Made by a program: the position numbers and the translations under genes
From: Myrica gale
Taxonomy: Eukaryota; Streptophyta; Magnoliopsida; Fagales; Myricaceae
Direction: 5' to 3'
DNA length: 64,000 bases
Assembly: GCA_963930655.1 (NCBI GenBank)
Contig: OZ005621.1
Location: forward strand, 9,969,001 to 10,033,000
Part shown: in pieces, positions 49,214-59,623 of the stretch
Position numbering within the stretch: the first letter of the stretch is position 1
Layout: every line of letters begins with the position of its first letter
The notes under the pieces: generated by a model
Database searches by the model: none
Seen by the model: the letters and a program-made list of their open reading frames with translations, nothing else
Told to the model about the DNA's origin: nothing

Positions 49214-49740
49214 AATCTGTGAGTTAAGAATGTTAAGATCTCTAAGCAGGTTGGTTATAACAGGGAAAGAAGTCACAGAATTCACAGCCAACATGATTGA
49301 AACTCCAGGTCCTAGTTTTCTGTCAGCAGGGGTAATAAGGTCTATGAACCTGTAGGCCAACACTCCAAATGCAAAGGCAAGCATTAAACCTGATAGACCT
49401 ATTACCGTGGCCTTTCTTCCAATGCACTTTAACTGGCTCGGATCAATCTGCACTCCTAGAACAAAAAGGTGAATCATGAGGCCCAACTCTCCATACGTCG
49501 AAAGTATCACTCTGGACCCCGAAGGAAATATCATTTCTATGAACCCGCTGTATCGAGCTACTATTAAGGGACCCATTATTATACCAGCCTGTTCAAGTTC
49601 GATGGATTAGTTATGATCAATATCTATGCAACATAATAGTTGCTTGAGCTATATGCCACAGTTTTTGCTCATAATATTGCAATTGTATCGTTATTTGGAG
49701 CAAATGATGAGACAAATCTTATTTTGCACATAAATAGGGG

Positions 49741-50117
49741 GAGTCCGGTTATTATGCTTTGTCATAGGGTGCTGAGCAAGGGTGATGATTACACGTTCAA
49801 GATCTAAGGGCTCATAACACGCCGCCTCAATTAATGAATTTAACCCGCGAATTTGACCCGTTTTATTGTTGACCCGCGAATGAAATCCGGTCGACCTGTT
49901 CATGTCGATCTGTTAATGTAGAGTTCGACATGTTAATGTAGCGGTCGACCGTATGCCCACACCAGAACGCGGGTCATTCACAACTGAACAGGTCGGGATC
50001 GGGTCAAATTATTTTAATTGAGGTGACGTGTTATGAGCCCTTAGATCTTGAACATGTAATCATCACCCTTGCTCAGAACGCTCAGCACCCTATGACAAAG
50101 CATAATAACCGGACTCC
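49741..50117. mobile_element. Mutator-like MITE with inverted arms over 100 bp, in CHX-2 intron 1
   Basis: The arms starting GAGTCCGGTTATTATGCTTT and, at the far side, AAAGCATAATAACCGGACTC pair over about 110 bases, including GGGTGATGATTACA, GTTCAAGATCTAAGGGCTCA and CCTCAATTAA. The flanks AAATAGGGG (49732-49740) and AAATAGGAG (50118-50126) agree at eight of nine bases, the duplication length of Mutator elements. CHX-1 intron 1 lacks it. The central 90 bp carries GGTCGACC-type words. Confidence 0.82.
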
Positions 50118-50509
50118 AAATAGGAGTTACAAATTTGACAGAAACTGAAAAAGCATGCCTAAACTCGATCTCCTAGAGAGACCATAGATGTAAGATGAAG
50201 CAGAAATGCAGGAGTAACAAACTAACAAGTACATATGAAAGGGATTAATATGGTCATGAATTATGTCAAGGAGCTTACGACAATTTGGGTGATGATCATA
50301 GTTTGGCGAAGAGGCCTCAGCAAGAGGTAGGTGGACCAGCTGACGACAAAAATCACGGTAATCTCAGCCATTAGAATCGGAAAGGTGTAGTTGAAAATAT
50401 GAGTCCCGAGCCAGAAACCTCTAGAATCAACCCTGTGGACATATTGACACACCATCCGCTCACCCTGGATTGCCCCGACGGACCTCTCCAACCATTCTGA
50501 CTTCTACAT

Positions 50510-50769
50510 GGCCATCTAAAACCTTCTTTTGAGTAGTTGTATAAATCCCAGAATGGTAAAGATTTTACAAGGGCTCATAATAAGATCACAACCTATTGAA
50601 AAATGATAAGGGATAAAAAAGGATAACGAAGGGTTGGGGTGGATACAAATTTGGAAGAGAGAGATAGAGAGAAGGGATGAACGAGAAGTTTGGAAGTTTG
50701 ACCGTTGACAAATCACAAATTCGTTAACCGTTGTTGTCGATTTAGTACTTTAGTTGATCTATTAATAGG
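50510..50769. promoter_or_regulatory. Shared upstream region of CHX-2
   Basis: Counterpart of 44363-44639 upstream of CHX-1, with the same order of motifs (TTGGAAGAGAGAGATAG, GAAGTTTGGAAGTTTGACCG, ACCGTTGTTGTCG). It probably holds the ancestral 5' UTR and promoter. Confidence 0.4.
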
Positions 50770-51277
50770 AAGTGATTTCATGGCCTCTGAGATGTCTAAT
50801 TGCATGCTCGTAGGTCCTTCTTTCTGTAAATTAATATGCGTGTAGGGCTTTTACTTTCTGGTAAGGTTTTGGTGGCCGCTCAATAGGGAACATATACGCC
50901 CTTTTGGCGTTTTTTGACGGAAAAACAATCAGAGGCTTTCATTCATCGACTTTTTGACATCTATTTTTCACTGCTGAGTTTGTTGACTCCTTGAAGAAAG
51001 CAAAATATAGGCATTTTCACCTTAGATTAATGCAAGGAACTATAGGAGAAAGATAAATAACAAACAAATGGAGTTCTCTAGTGATGGGAGATTTTCTTGT
51101 CCCACTTTGCAGATATTTATATGCGGGGTTGTCTGGAAATGAATAATGTTTTTTTAAATATGCTTAATACTCTCTTGACTCTTACGAATTTTTGTTTTTT
51201 TACAATTACTGAACTTAATTGAAAAATTGGGGAAAATTATCAATAAATATACACTTTTGCACACTGTATATTAAAAT
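50770..51277. repeat. Segmental duplication block C, part 1
   Basis: Matches block A from about 31403 to 32250 with deletions: CTCTGAGATGTCTAATTG, TCGACTTTTTGACATCTATTTTTC, AACTATAGGAGAAAGATAAATAAC. Similarity is interrupted at about 51278 by sequence absent from A. Confidence 0.8.
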
Positions 51278-52804
51278 TAAGGGTTAATTACAAAACCTCC
51301 TCTAACTATACCACGTTTCCCATAATCCCCCTAAACTTGAAATCGTATCAACCCGCCTCTTCAAACTTATGTAAACATCTCAGTTTCGTTTTTGACTCGT
51401 TTTTTACGAAACCGTACAATGAAATACCAAAGCACGTGAGTTCTTTCATCTTTAAAAGACTAAAATGCCCCCTTCTTCCTCTCATTCTCTGCCTTCCGTC
51501 TCCTTTCTCCTCTCCCTCTCACCCGCCAAGCTGCAAGTTCTAATAGTGCAAGACAGATCATAATAGTGCAACCTCTGCATCTCACTCTTCTCTTTTTAAC
51601 CAGCATTGGTTTCGTTTTGTGGATGAACCTCTTTCCTCTCACGGGCCACGTGTTTCTACCCGCAAGTCATCTCGAATTTCCGTAGGAAGCGGTAGTACTA
51701 CTACAACACAATACCTTCCCATCAACTTCTTTAATGGCCTGGATTTCATTTCCATGGTTTATAATTCTGTTATTGGGTTTTTTTTGTCATGGGTGTAAAA
51801 CGTAGTGTGGTAGGGTTGAGCTTCAATTTCGTGGTGCTGAATTTGACGAAGCACTTGTCGAATCTGATACACAACGCGTACCTCTACTTCAGCTCCGATA
51901 TTCAGAAGCAGTACTACGAAAAATATGGCTATGGACAGGTCGGTGCTTTCAGAAAAGTATTTCATTTGAAGTTTTCAACAAATATTAAAGATAAGTTAAT
52001 TCTTGTATATGAGGCTCGGAGTGATGCTTTTGGATTGTCGTTGAAGTAGTGAAGTTCTAAATGCATTTATTTGATTTCCAGGTGGAAATCTGGTTTAAAA
52101 TCAAAATCGCATTTATGGGTGAAGCCACTTGTGGTTATTTGCTGACTTTTACAGTTGGTGAGGCACATGTTCAATTCCAGAGTATAGTGAAGAAGATTAT
52201 GGGCTTCCTTAATTTTATTTTTGAATTTATAGCATTTATTTTAGGTGAAGATAATCACTAAACGTATGGTAGGATGGTATGGAGACTTGAGTTATTATAG
52301 TCTATTGTCCAGGTACTCTTTTCTGGTTTTGTTTAGAAATGGAATGTGCAAGTTTAGAACGCAAACAGTGCTCAGTGAAGTGTCCCATTTTTGGCAAATA
52401 TGGGAACAGATAATTGCTGCCTCTAGACAATGATGCAGTTCATTGCTTACATTGAAGTTTAATCGCACGTCTCGTGTATACTTAATGGAAGAATTGGCCC
52501 AAAAGAAAGACACACGAATGTGGATAACAAACAAGAATTGATACTTTGGGGAAAATTTGCTGCAATTTATGTTGCATATGACATCTAGTGATGCAGAGTA
52601 CTGAGCTAAGTGTTTCTCTAGCAGAAACTTGCTTGATTTTTCTCTTTTCACTTAATGGGAATATTCTCTATAATTCTTTTAGATATTGAAATTTATTAAG
52701 ATTTGTAAAAAACTTTAGAGTATATTTTTGTAGACGTTAAATTTTTTGAAGTGTATTTTGTTTGTTCGAAATTTTGATATCTCAATTTGTTGGGTTACCA
52801 AACA
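51278..52804. other. About 1.5-kb sequence unique to block C
   Basis: This segment lies between two parts of block C that correspond to neighbouring parts of block A, so it is either an insertion in C or a replacement. It begins GGGTTAATTACAAAACCTCC, which looks like the end of a dispersed element. An open stretch near 51789-52049 and other short frames have no family resemblance. I could not find matching ends. Confidence 0.4.
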
Positions 52805-53010
52805 ACACCTTGATTGAAGGAGGACGAACGGGGAAAAAATGAGGAGAAGAGGACCTCCAGAATTTTAGAATTTCGGACCCCCTCAAAACGAGGGCGTTTA
52901 TCGCCTGGGTCATTGCCTCTCGGTGAAAGCACCATTACCTATTTTTTTGGCACCAGATGCCTGCTAAACCTGACACAGGCAATACTGGTGGCCAGTGAAG
53001 GTGCAATATT
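52805..53010. repeat. Segmental duplication block C, part 2
   Basis: Resumes homology to block A at about 33060-33360 (CTCAAAACGAGGG...GGGTCATTGCC; GTGCAATATTTATTCC). Homology stops at the copia insertion and resumes at 57819 with ATATTTATTCCAATCAG. Confidence 0.75.
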
Positions 53011-53047
53011 TATTCCTTTTCTTTGGTGGCCAGTGAAGGTGCAAGGT

Positions 53048-53832
53048 TGTATTATGTTTCAACGTGAGTACAAGAGGTATTGTAGGGTCCTATATTTAAG
53101 CTAACAGCAGCTAACTTTATAGATAAGGAATAAAGCTTGATTTAGCTAATTTGAAAGATGAGATATACAAGATATGATATGGTAGGATTTGTAGGGATAG
53201 CTCGTAAAACATATCAACCTTGCATGAGACTTGATGAGTAGTATCCCTAGAATCATGTTATGCTTGAATTCAATATTTCAAACTTACCTTGAGACTTTCC
53301 CGTAGACTTCATATCCTTGGAATCATGCGATATTTCTACATCATTTTGATTTATTACCTTGAGAGAACAAGTTGAACTTGAACAGAACCGGCTCAATAAA
53401 AAATGAGGCCTAAGGCCATACTAAAAATTAGGCCTTTTCTATCAATTTTTTTAAAAAATATTTAAAATTTTATTTAAAAATAAATTTTCAGATATAAAAT
53501 TACTAATCAAGTGGGCCTAAATCTCATTTTTTTAATTTATTTGTTCATGTATTTAAGGGCTTTTTTAAATTTTTCTTTTTTTTATTATTATTATTTTTTT
53601 TAAATTATGGGGCCTCTTGCTCAAAGTGGGGCCTTAGGCAACTGCCTAAGTTGCCTAATGGTTGAGCCGGCCCTGAACTTGAATCAACCTTATCACCATC
53701 CATATCTCTTGAATATTTGAAAAGATTGTAATGAGGAGGATTATCCTTATGACTCCGTTGAAATATCTCCTTATTGCTCTAGCTATCCTCCTCATTAATA
53801 GATGATATTGTGTCTAGCTGGTCGTCTATACC
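53048..53832 (-). repeat. 3' LTR of the copia element (with nested MITE)
   Basis: Homologous to 57491-57818 over its right two thirds. The junction with internal sequence is GGGAGGG, a polypurine tract on the minus strand, at about 53831-53841. The part left of about 53222 has no counterpart in the truncated 5' LTR. Confidence 0.75.
53383..53675. mobile_element. hAT-type MITE nested in the copia LTR
   Basis: Ends CAGAACCGGCTCAA and TTGAGCCGGCCCTG are inverted. The 8-bp AACTTGAA is duplicated exactly (53375-53382, 53676-53683). The sister LTR at about 57650 shows the unoccupied site TTTAACTTGAATCAACC. The interior (293 bp) is AT-rich and non-coding, with subterminal AGGCCTAAGGCC and GGGGCCTTAGGCAAC. 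It inserted after the copia element did. Confidence 0.92.
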
Positions 53833-54590
53833 CTCCCGCAAGCTGTCCCGGGGCTGAAGGCACAGTTTGGGGCGGAAGCTTGCAAGAAAGGCTTTGGACA
53901 GAGGCTTGGTGAAAATATCTGCTAGCTGATTATAAGTGGAGACATGTTTGGTAACAAGGAGACCAAGACCAACCCGTTCACGTACAAAGTGATAATCTAA
54001 CTTGATGTGTTTACTTCTCGCATGAAAGACAGGATTAACAGTCATGTGTAACGCATTAATGTTGTCGCAAACCAGAATGGGAGATTTTGTTAATGGAACA
54101 TGAAGATTACGTAAGAGAAATGAGAGCCATGTAAGCTCAGCTGTTGTATGAGCCATGGTGCGATACTCGGCTTCAGTACTTGAGCGAGAGATTGTAGTCT
54201 GTTTCTTGGCACAACAAGAGATGGTGTTGTGTCCAAGGAAAGTGCAGTATCCAGTGATGGATCGTCTGGTGATAGAACAAGCAGCCCAATCTGCATTAAA
54301 GATGCAAAGAGATCAAGTGTAGTGTGGGAAGAAAAGTGAAGTCCATAATGAATAGTGCCTTTAACATAACGAATGATGCTTCTCACCATTTTCAAATGAG
54401 AATGAGTATGGAAATGCATAAATTGAGAGAGAAAATTGACACTAAAAGAAAGTTTGGGTCGAGTTAGTGTGAGATATTGTAATGCCCCAACAATTCCCCG
54501 AAAATAAGAAGGGTCGTCGAGGAGCGTGTCACTCTTGAGGTCGGATGTCTTGGTCTCTAGTGGGGTGCTCATTGGTTTACAATCAACCAT
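53779..54590 (-). pseudogene. Copia RNase H remnant
   Basis: Two overlapping minus-strand frames carry the C-terminal part of a copia polyprotein. 54090-54590 has YLTLTRPKLSFSVNFLSQFM and IRYVKGTIHYGLHF. 53779-54156 has TTAELTWLSFLLRNLHVPL, then CDNINALHMTVNPVFHARSK and QLADIFTKPLSK, the typical RNase H end. A frame break near 54130 separates them, and the region with the first catalytic Asp is disrupted. Confidence 0.85.
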
Positions 54591-54601
54591 TTCTGTTTTT
54601 T

Positions 54602-55964
54602 CTAAGATGGTAAGAGCATAATGAGACTGACATAAATGTAACCCATCAGAGAGAGAGAGGTAACTTCAATCCCTAAGAAGTGATGGATTGAGCCTAAATC
54701 CTTCATTGCAAATTTTAAACTTAACTTGGAGATGAATGTATTTAAGAGTTGGGGATTTAAAACTGTCAAAAGACTGCCATCAACATAAAGTAGAAGAATT
54801 AGTGTCCCGATAGGAGAATGCAGAATAAAGAGAGATGGATCAGCAAGGCTACAAAAAAAACCATGTTGGAGCAAAAAGTACTAAAGCGATCAAACCATGC
54901 TCTAGGGGCCTATTTGAGACCATATAAGGCTCGCTGAAGTTTGCAAACATGCTTGGATAATGTGGATCTACCATTCCTGGTGGTTGTTCCATGTAGATGT
55001 CTTCAAAAATAAGGTCATGTAGAAAAACATTTTTAACATCGAGTTGACGAATTTCCCATTGACGAACCAATACTAAACTAATGACCAGTCGGATAGTGAC
55101 AAATTTGATTACTGGTGAGAATGTCTCGGTGTAGTCAATACCATCAACTTGATGATATCCTTTGGCAACAAGACGAGCTTTAAGACGATCAAAAGACCCA
55201 TCAGATTTGAGCTTTATTTTGAATACCCATTTTGATCCAATTATGTGCATATTGGGGTCTTGATCAACTAGAGTCCAGGTTTGATTCTGATGAAGTGTAC
55301 GAAGCTCATCTTCCATTGCAGTACGCCAACCATCATGAGCGAAAGCAGATTTGATGGAGTGAGGTTCACGAGGAGTAGCTTTTGAGATGACCACAAGCCC
55401 ATATTTGGGGTTAGGTTTGAAAATTCCAACTTGTGATCTTGTGACCATAGGATGGATGGAATGAGGTGGGGTGATGGAAGGTGCGGCAGGAGGAATTTCA
55501 AGCGGAGCTATGTGATCTGTAGGAGCTTCATGCACAGGTGAAGGATTAGGAGTAGATTCTTGCCATATGAGTTGAGTCAGTGGTGGGTCTGGACATTCAA
55601 TTAGAGTGGTATTTGATGGCAAGGATGAATGAATTGAGTCATAGACTATAGTGGGAGGTGCAGATACCAAGTGAGGTAATGGTATATTGATGGAAGGTTG
55701 AAGAGAAGTATCAGAAGTGTTATCATCAGAAATTGGGTGATGTGGAAGAGGAATATGAGGAATTGTAACATCTAAATGATCTGCACGAGAGGACAAAGAA
55801 GTAGGGTTAGAAGGTTGAACAGATATCCACGAGTCAAATATACTTAATGGTGTAGTGAGTTTATGCGGGGAAGAATTTTGTTTTGTTCCATTGAAAGGAA
55901 AACATGTTTCATCAAAAACACTTGTATCCTTTATGGCGGTCACTATAGCCAACAAAAAACACAA
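54602..55964 (-). pseudogene. Copia reverse transcriptase remnant
   Basis: Frame 54849-55964 contains a Pro/Ser-rich linker, then WVFKIKLKSDGSFDRLKARL, VAKGYHQVDGIDYTETFSPV and RQLDVKNVFLHDLIFEDIYM, the copia RT fingers and palm. A frame break near 54870 leads into 54602-54874 with LLLYVDGSLL and KDLGSIHHFLGIEV. The catalytic YVDD box reads YVDG, and the usual FLHGDL reads FLHDL, so the enzyme would be inactive even without the frameshift. Confidence 0.87.
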
Positions 55965-56203
55965 GGCACTGTCTTGGGGTCAAATTTATTTTTCTTGGAA
56001 TCCCAAGTATATGGAAAACAACGTGAACCAAAGATACGTGTGAATGAATAACTAGGATGAGCAACATGTAATTTAAAATAAGGAGTATCAAAAGCAATAG
56101 AAGAAGAGGGCAATCTGTTTATCAAATAGACTGCGGTAGCAAAAGCTTCAATCCAAAGCTATTATGGAGCATTGCTATGGAAGGGCATGGTCATGCCCAA
56201 TTC

Positions 56204-56597
56204 TCAAATAATTCGATGTTGCCGCTCCACCATTCCATTTTGCTCTGGCATATGTGAACAAGAAATTTGATGCACAATGCCCTGCGCTTGAAAGTGAGAT
56301 GTAAGTTTGGAATTAAGAAATTCACCACCACCACCACCATCGGAAAGGAATATTTTAATTTTTTTTTCCAAATTGACGATCCACATATTTTTCAAATGCA
56401 AGGAACACAGTAAAAAAATCAGACTTTTTCTTTAAAGGAACAATGCATGTATATCGGCTAAAGTCGTCAACAAAACATGCATAATATCGAAAATTTCCAA
56501 GGGAAGAAATAGGAGCAGGTCCCCATAAATCGCAATGAATTTTATTGAAAGGAGACAAACTAGAGTTCTTAGAATAATTAAAAGGAAATTTGCTCAC
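56204..56597 (-). pseudogene. Copia integrase remnant
   Basis: Frames 56355-56597 and 56204-56401 together show NKIHCDLWGPAPISSLGNF, YYACFVDDFSRYTCIVPLKK, then a shifted section with LSDGGGGGEF and MPEQNGMVERQHRI, the D...D...E core of copia integrase. The second catalytic site carries a run of GGT codons (CACCACCAC at 56324-56340 on the plus strand), giving five Gly where SDNGGEF is usual. A frameshift separates the two halves. Confidence 0.85.
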
Positions 56598-56664
56598 TTT
56601 CCCTAACTGACAACTAACACAAACCGATCCTAAAGTTGTTTCTCCTATGACTTCAATGAGTCCT

Positions 56665-57429
56665 TTATTCTTGAGCAGTTGTAAAGTAGATGCTTGTGGA
56701 TGTCCTAAACGTTGATGACAAACTTCTTCCGTCCCTCTTTGAAAGCGATTGGAAAATGAAGTTCATGAGGACCAGAAGAACATATAAATCACCCTTGCGT
56801 TTTTCGTACATTAGTACACGATCTGTCGCCCGGTCCTTAACATAGAAATCAAGATTTGAAAATTCACAATTTACTGGAAATTGATTAATGAGTTGGCTGA
56901 CAGCTAGTAAATTTTTTTCCAATTGAGACACAAGAAGAACATCATTTAATGGAAGATTATGTGATTTATTTTTTACACAAGTATCGTCAATTGCATGGAT
57001 CGAAAGAGATGTGCAATCACCAATTAAGACAGAATCTATCCCTAGGTAGGAACACAAGTTTTGTAAAATACCTGTAGTGCCAGTCATGTGATTTGAGACC
57101 CCTGAATCAGTAATCCATTCAGTTCCAGCCAATGACGTGTCGAGAGTAAGAGCTGCGAATGCTTGTGGAATATCATCGGGTTGGACTGGCTGCTTAGAAA
57201 TCCACCAGCAGATTTTTGCAATGTGACGAAGTCCTCCACAATACTGGCAGCGTTCATTGCGATACATTTCGCGTTCAGCTGAGGTCATGCGCCTTTGACC
57301 AGGGGGAGGGGGTCTATGTGCTGTTGAACCAGTGCTTTCAGACTCCCTACGATACCCTTTGTGGCCTTGTTTGTCATTGCTGGAGTTATGAGAAGTCTCA
57401 AAGGAATTGGACTTAACAGTGATGTCCAT
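56665..57429 (-). pseudogene. Copia gag zinc-knuckle and protease remnant
   Basis: A 254-codon frame contains a CCHC zinc knuckle (CQYCGGLRHIAKIC), then the aspartic protease start TEWITDSGVSNHMTG (active site DSG), and a pre-integrase section ending KRKGDLYVL. Gag sequence continues upstream in frame to about 57487 (KGFQAHNHPATNF), where it abuts LTR sequence, so the capsid part and primer site are deleted. Stops follow beyond 56665. Confidence 0.85.
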
Positions 57430-57490
57430 ATGAGATGAACCTGCATTACAGAAATTAGTGGCAGGATGGTTATGGGCTTGAAAACCTTTA

Positions 57491-57818
57491 CCTTGAATGA
57501 GACTTGATGAGTAGTATCCCTAGAATCATGCTATGCTTGAATTCAATATTTCAAACTTGCCTTGAGACTTTGCAGTAGACTTTGTACCCCTGGAATTATG
57601 CGATATTTCTACATCATTTTGATTTATTACCTTAAGAGAACAAGTTTAACTTGAATCAACCTTATCACCATCCATATCTCCTGAATATTTAAAAAGATTG
57701 TAATGAGGAGGATTATCCTTATGACTCCGTTGAAATATCTCCATTGAAATATCTCCTTATTGCTCCAGCTATCCTCCTCATTAATAGATGATATTGTGTA
57801 TAGCTGGTCGTCTATACA
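57491..57818 (-). repeat. 5' LTR remnant of the copia element
   Basis: About 328 bp. It matches the 3' LTR but lacks that LTR's extra portion (53048-53222) and the MITE. A small local duplication (GTTGAAATATCTCC then ATTGAAATATCTCC near 57730) is private to this copy. Confidence 0.8.
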
Positions 57819-58420
57819 ATATTTATTCCAATCAGTAAACAAGACCTTAAATAGCTAGATTTCAGACTATAGAACAAAACCTGCGACTACCAAAGGTTGG
57901 TATTGGTCCGGTTTGAAATACAACACGACCAACTAACCTAGTCAGCTAGGATATGGTTGTGTTCAAATTCAGTAGGTCAGGCCTATCTACAAATCCGCTT
58001 GTTCGGATGGGATCTTTTGGAGGAGATGGATCTTAATTAATGGCTCTCCAAAGCATGAGTCAGTTAGAAAAAAGACATAAGCTGTCACCAGCTTAGGAAG
58101 CCTAGGTTAAGACTACTAGTCGGTTTTTTAACACTCGTTCTAAAACTTCAAATGCCTGGAAAGCCAAACCCAGGAGACAGTAGACAACATACAAAAACAA
58201 TAGGGACAATTAAGATGCCACCGAGGTTTGGATTAGTGTCTCTAAAAAATTAGAGCTGGATGGTAGTGTCAATGTCTCGACCAACTTAAATAGAAATATA
58301 TTTGTATGGCGTAGAGTATCTTAAACAATAGTGGAACATGTCAAGATTCAAATCCATAACCTCGAACTTGCAAGGTGTTGTTTCTGACCGACTTCCTACT
58401 ACTTGTCCAGTTAGTCCCCA
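57819..58420. repeat. Segmental duplication block C, part 3
   Basis: Homologous to block A 33352-33980: ATATTTATTCCAATCAG, CTAGTCAGCTAGGATATGG, GGAGGAGATGGATCTTAATT, GGAACATGTCAAGATTC and CCTCGAACTTGCAAGGTG. The match ends near the AGTTAGTCCCCA motif. Confidence 0.85.
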
Positions 58421-59205
58421 CTTAATGACATTTTTTCTTTCTTTCTAAGGGAGGTGAATACGGTGCGTCTTAAACGATCTTTGTTTTTCCCAAAGTATTG
58501 ACTTTGACTTTATTTATTTCAACCCAACCTTTTTCTTAAAGACCAAAAAGGGTCTTGTAGAATTGAAAACGAATAAAGCGATTTGAAAAATAAAAAAAAA
58601 ACAAAAATAATCTCTATCTTTTTTAGCTATATTTTGTGGATCTACATTAATAACTATCTTATTGGGAAAAAAATATACTTTACCATCCAAAATTACCGTC
58701 CATCAAATTATAATTTCTTTACAATTTATCCCAATGAAGATTTAACCGTAAAAAGAGTTGTCCCTTAGTAGAATTGCAATAACTAGATCTTTAATTTAGG
58801 GTTAAATTATAAACAAGTGGTATTATAAAGAAGTCAATTAAGTGTTTAAGGGTAAATTTCAAAATAAGATGCTAATTTAGGATAGTAAAGTGTAATTATA
58901 TATTTAATTTAGATTTAGGATAGTAAAATGGAGTAATTCCTAATGGGTACTCCTCCAAATTGTCTTCACCACAAAAATTTCCTCTAGGCGGGGCAGGAAC
59001 CAATAGGATTGACAGAACAAACCACTAAAGATAATAAGTAGACAATTAAAAGATAACCACGAAAATAAAACTCGAAGATATTTTAAAATACCTACTTTTC
59101 ATTATTAATAATATTATTAAATGGTGGAGTTTTGGACTTGATGGTTCACTGGTATTTTTAATTAAAAAATAATATACGTTTTATTTATTAGCTTGTCTTA
59201 GATTT

Positions 59206-59241
<36 letters not shown>

Positions 59242-59286
59242 ATTTTTAAAATTCTTAGTTTAAGGCATAAAATTGTATATATATTA
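58421..59286. other. Intergenic, AT-rich, with a TA microsatellite
   Basis: No gene supported. A run of TA dinucleotides lies at about 59209-59238. Confidence 0.5.
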
Positions 59287-59511
59287 GCTCGTTCGTTTTG
59301 ATGAAATTTTTAGAATTTTAGTATTTTGAGAATTTTTAAGTGATATTTGAATTTTATTGGAATAAGTGTAGAAGATATTGACTTGTATTTATGTGTATAA
59401 AAAAGTTAATAATGAATTGCATTAAAATATGTGTTTTTGTGATGTTGAGATTGTAATATTAAAAAGTAAGATGTAAATTTAAAAAAAAAAAATATTGAAA
59501 ACGAACGTCCC
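59287..59511. mobile_element. Tourist-like MITE
   Basis: GCTCGTTCGTTTTG at the left and AAAACGAACGTCCC at the right are inverted. The flanks TTA and TTG nearly match the trinucleotide duplication of the superfamily. The interior is AT-rich with AGAATTTTTA-type words as in the element at 12917. It lies just upstream of the methyltransferase fragment. Confidence 0.5.
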
Positions 59512-59623
59512 TTGGATTTTAGTGTTATGCAATGATTTTTCATCCGCACTCCAATTGTCAACACTGCACTGCAGCAGTGAGCCCTGAAAATTTGAGCCAG
59601 GCACACCGTTAGCAGAACACCAG

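Larger units (their letters stand above)
47224..50509 (-). pseudogene. Tandem CHX-type cation/H+ exchanger pseudogene (CHX-2)
   Basis: It has the same plan as CHX-1: exon 1 50279-50509 (231 bp, identical length), exon 2 48628-49588, exon 3 47224-48345, with GT-AG introns. Residues track CHX-1 throughout (GERMVCQYVHRVDSRGFW, NSVTSFPVITNLLRDLNILN, HFTAFAPYASMHDDIC, FLGGADDQEAF). Three lesions are visible. Codon 2 is TAG (50504-50506) where CHX-1 has GAG. Exon 2 has a frame-shifting deletion at 49204-49213, inferred as 38 bp, that removes the segment equal to ASSASMISDA, including the conserved Asp. Codon TAG (47722-47724) replaces GAG after VLIDRS. The remaining frames are otherwise well kept, so inactivation is fairly recent. 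Confidence 0.9.
53048..57818 (-). mobile_element. Degraded Ty1/copia element splitting block C
   Basis: The element reads on the minus strand. Its 5' LTR remnant is 57491-57818 and its 3' LTR about 53048-53832, the latter lengthened by a MITE. Shared LTR words include GACTTGATGAGTAGTATCCC and CTCATTAATAGATGATATTG. The outer ends can be read as TGTAT...ATACA. Coding remains run gag zinc knuckle, protease, integrase, reverse transcriptase, RNase H, with many stops and frameshifts. The 5' LTR end, primer site and most of gag are deleted. Flanking block sequence continues across it, but no clean 5-bp duplication was found because a local repeat (52987-53006 and 53025-53044) sits at the left junction. 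Confidence 0.85.

Noticed and set aside
50489..50491. TTG as the start of CHX-2
   Set aside because: The homologous ATG at 50507-50509 aligns exactly with the CHX-1 start (both first exons are 231 bp). The TTG is only where a frame finder restarts after the TAG codon.
51789..52049. 86-codon frame starting MGVKRSVVG
   Set aside because: No recognisable domain; adjacent frames are equally plausible and none continues.
53044..53049. Clean 5-bp target duplication for the copia element
   Set aside because: The two outer flanks (AAGGT or similar at the left, ATATT at the right) do not match, and a local duplication blurs the left edge, so no duplication is claimed.
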